Part shown: one piece after another, positions 46,283 to 57,910 of the stretch | Position numbering within the stretch: position 1 is the first letter of the stretch | Layout of the letters: every line of letters starts with the position of its first letter | Assembly: GCF_016086655.4 (NCBI RefSeq) | Contig: NC_052131.2 | Location: forward strand, 13,437,940 to 13,501,939 | Length of the DNA: 64,000 bases | Reading direction: 5' to 3' | Source: Lepeophtheirus salmonis | Taxonomy: Eukaryota; Arthropoda; Copepoda; Siphonostomatoida; Caligidae | Position numbers and translations under genes: made by a program | Notes under the pieces: model-generated | What the model was told of the DNA's origin: nothing | Databases searched by the model: none | The model's input: the letters and a program-made list of their open reading frames with translations, nothing else

Positions 46283-46866
46283 ATGTTATGGAGAAAGAAA
46301 CATTCAGCCCCGATACTGGGAGTCAGTATGAAACAAAATCCAACGATACAACTATCAAGTCATCCGATCATTCTTCTAATGATGGAGGTAAGAAGAAAAT
46401 TCAAGTTACTGAACAGTCTTTTCTGAACTTATTCTAAGCTTAGATTGCCAGAAAAGATCCTAAATATCTTAAAAAACTCATTGAGTCCCCTTTGTTTCTC
46501 ACTAAGATCCTGATGATGAATTTACTTGAGGATAATCGAAAACAAATTTTTGACCAATTGAATGATCTTGGATTTAAGGATGACAAAAAAAGAACTGAAA
46601 GTAACTTGAATGATTCATATATTGATGACTGTCAAATTGATTTAAAAGAATTGTCTATTGACTTCATTTCAGATATCATTTCGATAGTTAGTAGTCAGAA
46701 ACAAAGCCAGAAAAGTCAATTTAGTGATGAGCTACCCCACAAAGAGTCCAGTGACAATAATAACGATGAGGAGGATATCATGGAAGTAACCGTCCCACCT
46801 AAAAAACCTCCTCCATATATTAACCTGTCGGATGGAGAAGAGTTAAATGAAAAATCTGAAAAATAA
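46283..46866 (+). CDS. Acidic, serine-rich protein gene with a probable 56- or 69-nt intron (or its pseudogene)
   Basis: An ATG at 46,288 opens MEKETFSPDTGSQYETKSND and reaches a consensus donor, GGAG|GTAAGA, at 46,388. After an acceptor region around 46,443-46,456, a frame stays open to a TAA at 46,864-46,866. It reads DPKYLKKLIESPLFLTKI, then MNLLEDNRKQIFDQLNDLGF, then LKELSIDFISDIISIV, and the acidic tail DNNNDEEDIMEVTVPPKKP. The acceptor cttag at 46,443 gives a 56-nt intron, but that joins the frame of an alternative ATG at 46,283 and not the acidic one. Using AG at 46,456 gives 69 nt and keeps the acidic frame. Downstream of the stop, KLTQQ- and LMDLEENYD-like text in other frames suggests either erosion or a 3' UTR. 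No domain was recognised. Charge and bias suggest a disordered nuclear protein. It may be a decayed copy. Confidence 0.4.
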
Positions 46867-48037
46867 GGAACGCCAAAAATTAATTATAAACTAACTCAAC
46901 AAGCAAATTGAACTTATGGATCTAGAAGAGAATTATGATAATTAAATAATGAACGAGCTATATGGAGAAAAAAGTTAAATTTAACTGTTCGTCTCTTAAA
47001 AATTTCCTCAACAAGAAATAGCCTTTTATTCAAGTCTGCAGGATTACTCAAGTTCATTTTTATATATATAGAAAGGCCCCTCTATTAATTCATTAATGAT
47101 ATATCATTCAATAAGCTATCTTTTCAAAATTTGATAACTATAAGTATGTTATATAAAAACAACAACCTAACAGATTTATACCTATTGTATTTATAAATTA
47201 TGTAATATATATTGGATCAATTAAGCTCCAACTTCTTATATTAAGATACTCAAAATAATTCATTTTTGAAAGGATAGAAATGTAAAGACTTATTACAGAA
47301 TATTTGTTCAAAAAGTAAAGAAATTATCATTGAATAATATAATCAAAAGTCATGAAATGATATTTGAATTACCTACGTGTCTTTTTCAATAAATAGCTTG
47401 GAAATTAGATAAAAATTATTTTTGAAAGAAAATTATATACTTAAAAGATGTTATCTACATGTGATGCTATAAGTATAATATAACATTCACAAACATGAAG
47501 GTATGTAAAGAGAGGAAAAAAATACATTAAGAAAAGCAGTAATTATAAGTAGTTTTAAAACAAAACAACAACAGACAAAAAGGAACTATCTACTTCACTA
47601 TTGTTTCATCTTCGACTTTTAAAAAGAAACCTCAGATTGTCCGCGAGTACCACATTTATTAATAATAATTACCTTACTAGTCTACATACATATCTATTGT
47701 ACATATTATATACATTATTTCTTACAAAAAGCCGTGTATTGATGAGGATGATGGAGCCTCAAGGGAAGAGTGTATTGAATAGAACACCCAAAAATTTCTA
47801 GACCACTTCCCTCTTTACTTTTTAGTACATATATACGTAGAACATCTGTAAAGCGGTAATACCCGCACGAGCAGCCTTGATTAGACTGATTACATAGTCT
47901 TTCTTATCGATATGATGTATATGACATATGCATTTTGTTCTAGAATGTTAACAACGAATATATGAGCAGTTATCAGTCCTCAAATCGTTTTTAATCAACA
48001 ACTGTAAATAACGACATCGTTCCTTTGAATATATCAA
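46867..48037. other. AT-rich stretch with two coding-like scraps
   Basis: Around 47,610-47,670 one frame reads SSSTFKKKPQIVREYHIY before a stop. Around 47,730-47,780 another reads PCIDEDDGASREECIE before a stop. Both are GC-richer than their surroundings and could be remnants of 3' exons of the preceding gene. Splice support is weak. Confidence 0.25.
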
Positions 48038-48143
48038 TATTAGGGATGTATCGAATATTCGTATCAGCATCCACAAATTTCTAAATGTTGATATTTGCAT
48101 CGGTCTAGCTCCTTTTTTATATAAGCTTGGGACATCACTAATA
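48038..48143. mobile_element. 106-bp miniature TIR element, family D
   Basis: The ends tattagggatgtatc and (reverse complement of the right end) tattagtgatgtccc form an inverted repeat. The interior includes tcgaatattcg and agcatccac. Flanks are TA-rich. The terminal pattern matches the larger element at 32,051. Confidence 0.55.
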
Positions 48144-49806
48144 ATATAACATTATACATATTATGTAACTTTGAGAGAAGAGATGCAAAATGAATTAGAA
48201 AAGTTAATGAAGAATCAACATAATTACCAATACTATTATTCTAGGTAAATACTACTTTAATATTCAGATCCTAATTACGCCATAAAATAAAAAATTTTAG
48301 CCTTTGACTAAGGAAGGACTACCTGATCCATCGTTAGATGGTCTTTTAAAAAACCAGTCTGATTTGACGTAAAAACTCCATCTACCTATATTTAAACTTC
48401 TTTGATAATCATCAATATATTTTTTGCAAATTGTAAATTTTCTGTCATTTGACTTTGAATGGTGTGAGGGTACATATATTTAGGTATACATACAGAGTCT
48501 AAATAGGAGTGGAGCCATCAGTTTAGCAAATCATGATAGAAAATAATCTTTTAAAAAGGTTTGTTTTTTTAAATTTGAAATGTTTTTCTTATCACTTGTT
48601 AGTTGCTATTTATTATAGCGATTGAAAATTTTGGAGAATATTCATTAAAAAAGTACACTTGTGTCATTCTCTAAATTATTGGTCAATTCTATCACGATTT
48701 TATCCATCAAAAAGGGAGAAGAAAGGGGTATAAAGTCAGTTGGTACTTAGTCAAGTGTTCTTACCAACCTTGGGACTATTTTAAAGAATAATGGTAGTGT
48801 TATATCAGTCTTTAATATGAAACTTAAAACCGGTTGCGTTTATGTTATCAGTCTATGAAAAAGTACAAAATTTGAAAGTGCTCTATAGTTGCCACCATTT
48901 TTATTAATATTACAGTGAAGTAACTTGTTGAATTAGTTTGGTAAGACTGTAAGTATATTTTAAGTCAGCGAATAATTTAGCATTACTCTTGATTCATACA
49001 TAATTTTACTTTTCTCATATATGTACATTGGATTCTTGATAGCTTAGAGTGACTTATATTGGCATAACTGACTGATATCTATGATGACGTCATCTATGAA
49101 TTATTATTATATGGGATGTCTTTAAGTTCGATTCAGAAGCATCTTTTAGATTTAAAATCGGACATTAAAAATTTGGGACTGCTTCCCTCCTTAAATATTC
49201 GAAAATAGGGTATAAACAAACTAACAAAAAGTTCATAACCGCAAGACAGTGCAAAGATTGTGAATCTTGGTAAACAAACTACTTAGTAAACAACTCTCAC
49301 ACCCAAATATTCACTGCCTTCATAAATCGACCGCCAAAAAATAAAATATAGTTTTGATTGTTTAGTTAGTTTTATATCAAGGTTATTTGAGGTATCATAA
49401 CCAAAGATTCCGTTATGATTTGGAAATTATTAAATCTTTTTTTTTTTTTTTTAGATATCCTGAAAAATATATTTTCTCTACATCACTTGATCCTTAAACT
49501 ATTTGGAATTGGAATCTACGAAAGTAAAAATGAGCTTTTTATATTATTGTTAAACTGAACAAAAATAGTTTGAACTGAAAAAAACCCGCATCCGTGACCA
49601 ATTACACCATTATTTCGTAGAGGAATTCGATAAGGATTCTTTTGCAATCCTTTTCATTCATGTATAACTCACACATGTTGTTATGCTTTGGGTAGTCACG
49701 TGCCAAATAAAATCTTTATATGATAAATGCGCCATCATAAAACAAATAGTGTAAAAACATTTTTCACACATTCCTAGAAGGAGCCAAAGAGTTGAATCAC
49801 TCATAC
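48144..49806. other. AT-rich stretch without a recognised gene
   Basis: A tgatgacgtcatc palindrome lies near 49,082. It is of CRE/ATF type in sequence, but similar words recur inside repeats here, so I do not call a regulatory site. Confidence 0.45.
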
Positions 49807-50416
49807 CAGTGGTTCTCAAACAATTTTACATTTTAAATTGTCTATCATCCAAGAAAATATTAAAATCTTCATTCTAAAGGTACCACAATTATTTGAAAAT
49901 ATTTTGTCATTATGATACATTTTTGATTTTCTTCCTTTATTGAAGAGATATTTCATGTCATTTTTGTATAGAAACCGATGAGGTTTTATTATAGAGTCGA
50001 ACAGATATTATGGTAAAAGCTTGACTTTATCTAAATGAATAACGAGGTTGAGAGTCATAAAAAATGTTGATAGCAGTTTGCTGCAAAAATATCAACAATA
50101 ACTATGAAAGCGACACAAAGAGCAACTATTACTGAATTAGCTTGAGCAGGAAACAACTACACGGGACGACCATTTACAATCTTATAAAGCGCCTAACAAG
50201 TCGGACGATGCCACCCAGGAGACACCAAAATCCCTAATTGAGCGCGTGGTGGCAGCTGACGGGGGCTCAATCGAATAAAATATTATATTTATGCTTATGT
50301 TCATAAATAAAGTACACACGCCTTGACCATTTTAATCTCGCTATTGATCTTGACGAAGTCAAGCTTTATTCTGAATTATCTGTTTTACCCAATAAATCAG
50401 AGTTTGAGAACCACTG
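49807..50416. mobile_element. hAT-type MITE with 8-bp target duplication
   Basis: The left end cagtggttctcaaac and the right end gtttgagaaccactg (one mismatch: agtttgag) are the classic terminal repeats of Charlie-like hAT elements. The flanks actcatac (49,799-49,806) and acttatac (50,417-50,424) match in seven of eight bases, the duplication length expected for hAT. At 610 bp it has no hAT transposase. The interior carries a Tc1/mariner-like scrap, listed separately. Confidence 0.75.
50104..50278 (+). pseudogene. Fused N- and C-terminal scraps of a Tc1/mariner-like transposase
   Basis: Within the hAT-type element, one frame reads MKATQRATITELA, stop, AGNN. This resembles the first helix of Tc1-like DNA-binding domains (RxxIxELxxAGxS). 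About 90 bases later another frame reads LIERVVAADGGSIE and a stop, which is the usual C terminus of mariner/Tc1 transposases. Everything in between is lost. It suggests an internally deleted element inserted in, or captured by, the hAT MITE. Confidence 0.45.
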
Positions 50417-50424
50417 ACTTATAC

Positions 50425-50907
50425 CAAATACAATATATAAACCTGCATATATTTTGAATGATGGTTACTTAAAAAAACTTTCTTTTATTTATATGGACAT
50501 ATATTTTTTATAAACTTTTATTCTGCAATGTGAAGTAGCTAATTTGACCCATTTCACAAAACATGTTTTTTTGTAAGTATTGCTATGAACATACATATTA
50601 TATTCTTTATGTCACGTATATGGTTTGCAGAAACAAAAAATGATTTTTTTCTTTTTTTGTATAGAGAAAGAAGAAATCATCTTTTTACGTAGGAATTGGA
50701 TTAAATTGCAAATTATATATAGATAAAATATAAATTTATTTAACCAAAAAATTTACTTTAAAATATGATGTACTATTCATTTCATGAGAAAAAAAAATTG
50801 AGTATTTTACCTTCTGCTTTGATATAGGTATATCAAATTATGAAAAATGTAAAGGAGGAAATATATTCTTGTTTTTTGAGATATCTTGAGATATAATGTA
50901 CAATAAG
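50425..50907. other. AT-rich stretch without a recognised gene
   Basis: No supported feature was identified. Confidence 0.45.
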
Positions 50908-51175
50908 TAGTGTTGTGTCGACACTAACAATTAATTATAAATACGATTTGACTCAACTTGAGTAGATAATTTTTCTTCTCGATTGAAATGGTGAGTAAAT
51001 TTTCAAATTAAAAAAACAACGAGTCGACTTCATGTTTTATTGAGTCAGCTTGATTTTTATCACTAAACCTTATCTAAGGTTTCGAGTTTTGAGGTACTCA
51101 TTTGACTAAGTGATTTTCTCATCTTTTAAGAGATATCTATACCATATTATGTAATAAATTGCAAAATCTCGTAAT

Positions 51176-51440
51176 AAGGGCGAACACAGGATTATATTTG
51201 GGAGGGGGCTTTCGTTTTTAGAATGAATAATCCAAAAATTAAATTTAAATTTAATCTTTTGAATATAATTGGATTAATTGAAAAAAAAAAAAATATTAAA
51301 TATTTTCGAAAACGATTTAAAAAATCCAGAGCTATATTCAAAAAACTAAATTTCTTGGAGAAAAAATTAAATAATCCATAGTTATTGAGAGAATTTTTTT
51401 TTTTAAAGCTCCTCTAACCCACCCCCTGCGGACGCCCCTG
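51176..51440. repeat. Family E repeat, most complete copy
   Basis: The left end aagggcgaacacaggatta is a decayed form of the reverse complement of the right end ctgcggacgcccctg. Family E therefore has terminal inverted repeats of about 15 bases (CAGGGGCGTCCGCAG). The interior has ggagggggct and alternating aaaaatccaaaatt and tttcgaaaa blocks. Confidence 0.6.
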
Positions 51441-51483
51441 TATATTTACAAAAAAAAATGTAAAAATTCGCCAAAACAGTAAA

Positions 51484-51720
51484 TCTGTTTTGTATCGGTC
51501 CTTATTAAGGAATGAAGACAGCAATGCCGTCCAATTCAGTCTTAGTCCGGTCCAGGCCTACATATTCATCCTACAAGCTATGAATTTTGGTTCTTGATGA
51601 CATCATTTAACTTTATTTTTTATGTTTTACTCACTTATGGACAGCCCAGAGAACCAACGGTCTTAATATTAGGGCCTAAGACTGGATTAGACCAAATAAA
51701 TTTGAGCTGACACAGAACTA
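51484..51720. mobile_element. TIR element, family F
   Basis: The left end ctgttttgtatcggtcctta and the right end in reverse complement (tagttctgtgtcagctc) are diverged forms of tagtgttgtgtcagtcc. The interior has ggtccaggcc and ggcctaagactggattagac. Related copies are at 52,410 and 62,377. Confidence 0.5.
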
Positions 51721-51842
51721 CATACATAATTATCACTCTTCTTTTTCCCCTTTCTAATTTATCCACGCAAGTCGATCCATAAAGACAAGAATCAGCTCGG
51801 TTAGACTCAACATAATTGTCTCAAGTCAACACAACCCCAATA

Positions 51843-52271
51843 AATACATGCTTCGCTTTCCGTGACTAATTTTAAGAGGCATTTTCAACACAAGTCATAA
51901 ATATATTTATATACATTTTTTTTTGTCAGTGATAACTTCCTTCCTTCTCTCTTTAAAGACGAAAGGAAATTCGGACCATGTCTTTATGATGATTCCACAT
52001 TCATATTGTAGTGATATATTATGATCAAAGGAACAAAAAGAAAATAACCGACAAATAGAATAGACATATAACCATAAATGTAAAAAAAATGGTTAATGTT
52101 GAAATAACATTTTCTATTCTGGATTTTTTCTTTCTTACAAATAATTTTGATTTCCTAAAATAAATAAATACACAAAAATGTATTTAAAAAACTTTTTATG
52201 GCAAGGGAATTTCTCCTTATTTGAGAACGACGACAGGGTAGCCTCAATTAATGAGCATATACCAGATGTGA
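51843..52271. other. AT-rich stretch without a recognised gene
   Basis: No supported feature was identified. Confidence 0.4.
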
Positions 52272-52396
52272 TACTATGACAAATGTATCGAATATTCACA
52301 TGTCACATGCATCTGGGCGTTATCTGTACTTTTATGTACCGGGGAAATTTCAAATATTGAAATAAACATTATTAAATATTCGATACATCATTAGTA
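52272..52396. mobile_element. 125-bp miniature TIR element
   Basis: The left end tactatgacaaatgtatcg and the right end in reverse complement (tactaatgatgtatcg) continue with a perfect 12-base inverted repeat, gtatcgaatatt. The interior includes gtgatacta- and gcatctgggcg-type words. It shares gtatcgaatattc with the family D copy at 48,038. Confidence 0.5.
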
Positions 52397-52409
52397 AACG
52401 TTCCTATGA

Positions 52410-52975
52410 TTAGTGTTGTGTCAGTCCTTATCACAGAGAATATATATATATATATATAGGGTGATGATGTTTTACTGATTCTATGTCAGCTGTTGCATGT
52501 TGAATTTATATATTTTTATGTATTGTGTAAAACTGTATGATATTTTAGTTTGTACTGTAAATATATACTATAGGCATATATATTTTGTGTAGTTTCTGTC
52601 TTTATTTATTTGGTTAAGTCTAGTATAGTCTAAGGATCGTTCCTATCGGCCCTAAGATCATCGATCCTTGGAATGTATCATTAATTATCGGTCCTTTGAT
52701 TTCTTTCTATAAATGTCCATGGCCAAATATATGAGATATGTATTAGAAACATCACACATATTTTGCAAAAAATGCTCATGTTTTCATTATAATCTAATAT
52801 AAAACGAAAATATTATACTTCTACTATGTTATGTAATTTATTATGCTACATCACATTATCATTAAAGAATGAAAAAGGTTCAATTTTATATTCTCTTAGG
52901 ATCAAAAAGTGGGATAGGATTGAACTTGTTAGACTGTACCACGCTCCTTGGTTCTAAATAAGAACCAACATATAT
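52410..52975. mobile_element. Family F element, decayed
   Basis: The left end ta-gtgttgtgtcagtcctta is well preserved. A (TA)9 microsatellite (52,441-52,458) interrupts it. The interior has ggatcgttcctatcggccct and cgatccttgg. The right end is probably ggttctaaataagaaccaac, near 52,970, but this is uncertain. Confidence 0.45.
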
Positions 52976-55360
52976 TTATATGTATATATCTACCTATATG
53001 AAAATCATTATGTTCCCCTATAACAGCTGACATTAAATTATACAATAACAGCGTCCTCAAGCAATCCATATTTATCTATGGACCTTATCTAAGAACAAGG
53101 ATTGCAGTAAAGTTATTTCTATTTTTTTATCCTTCAAAAAAGGGAATAACGATAATTGGTTTTGTTTTTTTAAATAATTCTACGTGTTGGATATTTTTTA
53201 TGTTAAAGTATACCTAAGAAAAATTGCTTTTACCAAGAGCTAAAACAAATTACAGGCCCCTTTGTGTATTGTCGTAGTAACATTTGTGACTATATGTATT
53301 GTTGGATGGATTTTTGAGAGAAAATATTTTGTATTTTTTTTTTCAAACTTTATTTTATAAATATTTTACAATGCGTGAGATTACTATTTTTTCAATCTAA
53401 CGTTGGGCCTAAATACCCCTCCCCCCCCCCATAAAAGTGCCGCCGTCTATAATGTATTGTTAAATCTTGTATTAAATTAGAGGAGAAAATCTAGTAGTGA
53501 TGACAATAAGGTTCTGTTGAATGTATTCGTCTTTTTTCCCCTTTTTATAGCTATGCTACAAATAAGTTTTTGTGACTTGTGGTTGTAAAAATTGATTTTT
53601 TATAAATGTATACATATTTCTACCACAATTCTTGAAGAAAAAAAGACATTAAAATTGCATGGAATCCCTAAAAGCGAATATATTTTACTTTCTCTCTAGG
53701 ATGCAATTCGTTTGAATCTCTCAAAAGAATCTTTATAAAATATATGTACATAAGCCTATGATAATAATCTCCGTGGAATTCCTAAAACCATTGCTCAAGG
53801 ATAGATGGTGCATATCTAATATAAGATGGTAAAGTTTATTCATGAATTCATCTTCAAAAAGGACAAAAAAAAAGATGAAATCCTAATTTTGTAACCCTAA
53901 TATTGAAATAATCGTAAAAGCCAGGTTTTCCAAATGATTTATACTCAGGAAGAGAACCACGTGGTTTATATATAAGGGAGACATACAACAGTTAATATTC
54001 TTTTGTTTTGTCCCGTCAATTTAACACAACAATCCTACATATATATGATATTGTTTGGATATTTCTAAAGGTGATTCCAATCAATATTTTTTCCATAAAT
54101 TGCATTTGAATGCAACCCATCAAATGGTAATACTGTTCCCGTAGTCAGAAATGTTTGCAAAAGTAACAAAATATTGAATTTGAGTTGGAAATGAAGAAAA
54201 TTAGACAATTATAATATTATTTTAAGTATAATTAACTGGACTTTTCATTATATTGAACTATTACATTTCAAATTATAATAGTTTATTAAGGCTTTATATT
54301 ATAGATTGGAGAAAGGCACAACTGAACAAAACCTTCAAGGCCTTTATTTGGCTAAAAAACATGTTTAATATGAAGTCGAATTTTTTAAATTAATATATAG
54401 GACAATTTTTACACAAAATTAAATAAATATCTCGAAGAAAAGTTGAAATTTGGGGGTTTTCACGATAATTTGCCTTATATTACACAATTGTGATGTCAAT
54501 TTTATGGCTGTAACTTTTTTGATGTTTGAGAAAATGGAATTATTGCAACCATCCTGTGTTCCAACTGCCTGCAGTCTCCCTCTATATGGAGATATGTATA
54601 TTTATAAGTAAGAAGCTAATAGTAGTAGGTAAATGATGTTCACAAAGAGAACAAAAGTATAAAGAAATGCTATAGTAAAAAAAGATAGCGAGAATTAATG
54701 ATTGATATATCTACAATTAGCTATTGGTTTATTGATGTGGTTATAATAATTATTTAGATAATATATTTGGTATGATGAATTATTTCCACAGTTATTTTTA
54801 CTATATTATTTTTTGTATAAAAAAAAAAACAAGCACATTTTGTTAATAAAAGACCAAACGTTGTTTTGTAAGGGGGGAACAATGCTTTAATACAAAATGG
54901 CAATAAGAAACTTTTTTTTCAGTAAGATATCGCTTTTGAAATCGGGATAGATTTCATCATGAGTGATGTCCACTAAAAAAAATTAATGAGCAGGGTACTT
55001 TTCTTTCTCTATAAAAAATCAATTTAATAATGTTTTCATGATCTTTTTTTAAATGTTTCCTATAAGATTTAGTCTGTTCCAGGCCTCTATTTTATTTAAT
55101 CAAGCAGAGAGACGGAGCAAATACCAGCCCTCCTTAAAACTGGCCCTGTTTGAGATACCTGAATATATGACGCTTTTTTAATATTTCCCCCAACCATGTT
55201 CGCATATGTACAGGTTAGGGCAGCAAAGCAAGGACTGTTAATTAATCTTTATTTTCTCATTACTATAAAAAGGTTTAGTGATTATTTTTTTATATTCTGT
55301 TTTTGCCGTCTTTTTTTACATAAACAAACTATACTAACCATACTAGTCATTTTATAATCC
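52976..55360. other. AT-rich stretch without a recognised gene
   Basis: A run of ten C at 53,421-53,430 followed by gtgccgccgtctat is probably part of another repeat end. No gene was seen. Confidence 0.45.
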
Positions 55361-56325
55361 TGAACGAACAACCAGCAAAAAGGCAGCGCATCTCAGATCT
55401 CCAAGACACTATAGATGATGTGATAAAGATTACTGACATTGTTAAGTGTTCTAGGAGCCTGGTTATTAAGTTGGCCACGATGAAAAAAAAAATGGAAAAT
55501 ACCTCTCCAGGATATCAAGAAGTGGAGGGCATAACTTTAAGAGGGATACGAAGTTCTTGTTAAGTTTGGAGAAGAATAAAAAGGAGGATCCCACTAAGTC
55601 GATGAATTGCCTCGCCAACAAATACTCTTTGGCTCCTAGGACCATCGGAATGGCTATAAAGCAGAACATGGGATTATTTTCTTTCACAAGGACCCCACAC
55701 CACCTTCCGACAGAGGGCATGAAAGACAGGAGGCTCCAGAGGTGAAAAAAAGTCATCACATTGATCCAGCCAAATGGGTCAGTTGTTAAAATTTTCTTGG
55801 TAAGAAGATTTTCACAGTTGATCCATTCCAAAACAACCCGAACAACTGCTGGCTTTAGGAAACAAAAGAAAAGGTTCAAAGGGTTTCCAACACCGAATAT
55901 CCGGCCCAATAATGATCCTCGGCGCTTTGGCCTCTAATGGGAAAAAGATTCCTCTTGGATGCCTACTATAAGGCGCTTAGGCCATGGCTAAAGATCAACA
56001 ACCTGGAGGGTAACTCTGTGTTGACTCAGGACCCCTCTAATCACGACGGCTAAGTGGCAAAACTTCTGCGTAGATAAAATGGGTCGATTCTACCCCAAAG
56101 AGATATGGCCCCCTTCCTCACCAAATTTGAACCAACTGGACTTTTCTATCTGGACCTTTAGAGAGGCAAACCAATATGACTTCACACCCAAGTGTGGACT
56201 CACTGAAGTCCTCCATAGTGGCTGCATGGAACAACTTGTGAGAGGAGTTTGTCCTCAACTCCTGCAGGGTCTTCAAGCGACGTGTAAAAGCTGCGATTGA
56301 TAAAGAAGGTGCTCATATTGAGTGA
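55361..56325 (+). pseudogene. Decayed Tc1/mariner-type transposase, full span
   Basis: The relic spans about 965 bp. The N-terminal region reads LRGIRSS and, in another frame, NCLANKYSLAPRTIGMAIKQ, the second helix-turn-helix. Around 56,020-56,040 the second catalytic motif survives as LTQDPSNHDG, where QDGAPAH would be expected. Near 56,100 KEIWPPSSPNLNQLDFSIW carries the third aspartate motif. The tail ends KEGAHIE with a stop at 56,325, as in functional relatives. At least three frame changes and several stops are present, and the first catalytic aspartate is not recognisable. Higher G+C than its surroundings marks the span. Terminal repeats were not identified. Confidence 0.78.
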
Positions 56326-57061
56326 AAAAGTTTTTGTCTACATGTTTTGTTAACATTAACTTTTGCATATTGTTGAAAATATAAAATTATTGATGTATTC
56401 ATCCTTTGTTACAGCGTTTTGCTCCCCTACCCTGTACAGCTACGTATTTCATTTAAAAAAGAATTTTAAAAAACCCTTCTACTTGCTTATGTATTATGTG
56501 AATAGTATGAAAAGGGTAAATTCATGGAAGTTGCGTAGTTTATTATAGATTAATTCATCTTTCTCTACCAGTATTAATTTATTCTGGTACTCAAGTAATA
56601 GCAATATATCAACAGTAAAAGTATTTTTAAAAATCAGTTAAATAAAAAATAAAATAGTCAAGAAAGTTCTAAATCCACCCCTCCTCCCACTCCTTAAAAC
56701 TAATTTTGCTTTAGATACCAGTAGAAGTGTAGAAAAGTAGACGTCCTAATTCTTGTCCAAATTATCATATATTGGCCGCTGTACTTTATACTCGTATAAA
56801 AGGTGTAATGTTTTTAAAGAGTCATCCATGGAGTCCTCAGCACCCCTAGTGGACAAAATAGTACTCTTTAGCCAACTAAATTTGAACAAAAAAATATCCT
56901 GTTGGCATATTGTCTTCGCTTGTTCTATAAAATGTGGAGACCCAAAACTTGCAGTTACATGACCAAATTACAAAAAAAGTAATTATTATTAAATCAAGAA
57001 AACACCATTCAAACCCCATATGTTTAAATAATGTTTTTCGTTATATTTGTGATTCAATGTG
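56326..57061. other. Repeat-like stretch between transposase relics
   Basis: An open frame at 56,753-56,962 reads ESSMESSAPLVDKIVLFSQL but lacks an ATG in context. It is likely the flank of the minus-strand element that follows. Nothing else was seen. Confidence 0.3.
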
Positions 57062-57279
57062 GCATCTTTCACAAGACGGCGAATAACAAAGACTGGCAGC
57101 TCTATAAGACGAAGGAAATGTCAATCGCGTAGCACACTATCATGGTGGCAGCTTGGAGCGAATCCAAATTTGGATATGAGGTGCGGCAGATATTCTTCTC
57201 CAAGACGCTCTAAACTACAATGTCTGGGGGTTAATGTCAGGTGTGGTAGAGGGCCACATATAGGCGTGCCCAGAAGTCA
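57062..57279 (-). pseudogene. Mariner-type transposase C-terminal relic (minus strand)
   Basis: On the minus strand one frame reads SVLEKNICRTSYPNLDSLQA, then ISFVL, stop, SCQSLLFAVL. This is the region after the third catalytic motif in mariner-type transposases. It aligns over about 200 bases with the plus-strand relic at 41,281-41,516. Four or more stops are present, and no core domain remains upstream. Overlapping open frames on both strands (57,059-57,295 plus; 57,237-57,455 minus) are shadows of this. Confidence 0.65.
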
Positions 57280-57910
57280 GCCCCCCACTCTGTAACTTTG
57301 CATAGTAATAGTTTATAATTGTTTGTCATTCTGCCTCTGAATATAAATTTTAGCTTCATTATCCTTGAACTATACAGATAAATAATATGTGTGGCCCTTT
57401 GATTTATATGTAATGCACCTATGTAGGTAGAGATAACTGTACAATCTATGTCCATCTAAATAACATAAATATTTTTTTCTAAATAAAGGATTTTTTTTTA
57501 AAACTATGTACAATGAGAAAAATCTTTACAATTTTATGTCATGGATAATCCATTTTGGTATAATCCTTGGTCATATATTTATATGGATACATCAAAGTGT
57601 AGCTATATATTACATACATATGTGGTATTTTAACACAAAAAGCAATCTTGAACAAAAATCAAGTAAAGGAAACATTCCTATATTTTTTATATATATTACC
57701 AATAATCATACAAACTTATATTTCATGGACATATTTCGATCCCTTTTAGGTTTTGTATAAAAATTTTTTGGGGATATGTTGAGATACCCAAGAATTTTAC
57801 CTATACTATAAACGCTTAATTTGATTTATGAAGCTTAATTTGGCCTAGGCCTGGTCTATTAAAAGGAAAATGTATCTATGTCTAACAAGGTTCTCTCAGA
57901 GGGTGTTCTA
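57280..57910. other. AT-rich stretch without a recognised gene
   Basis: An 84-codon frame at 57,506-57,760 is AT-rich without motifs. Confidence 0.4.

Larger units (their letters stand above)
50908..51842. mobile_element. TIR element, family H, hosting two nested repeats
   Basis: The left end ta-gtgttgtgtcgacactaac and the right end in reverse complement (tattggggttgtgttgacttg) are imperfect inverted repeats. The first 60 bases (taacaatt, cgatttgactcaacttgag) match the 59-bp miniature copy at 7,120. Inside lie a family E repeat (51,176-51,440) and a family F element (51,484-51,720), so insertions have accumulated in layers. Confidence 0.55.

Noticed and set aside
49080..49093. tgatgacgtcatc palindrome as a CRE/ATF site
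   Set aside because: Related words (tgatgacatcat, gtgacatcat) recur inside repeat families in this window, so it is more likely repeat-derived.
55466..55909. 147-codon minus-strand frame
   Set aside because: It lies opposite the decayed transposase at 55,361-56,325, which explains the open frame and the raised G+C. No motif of its own was seen.
57059..57455. Open frames on both strands (78 and 72 codons)
   Set aside because: Shadows of the minus-strand transposase relic; neither matches its coding frame throughout.
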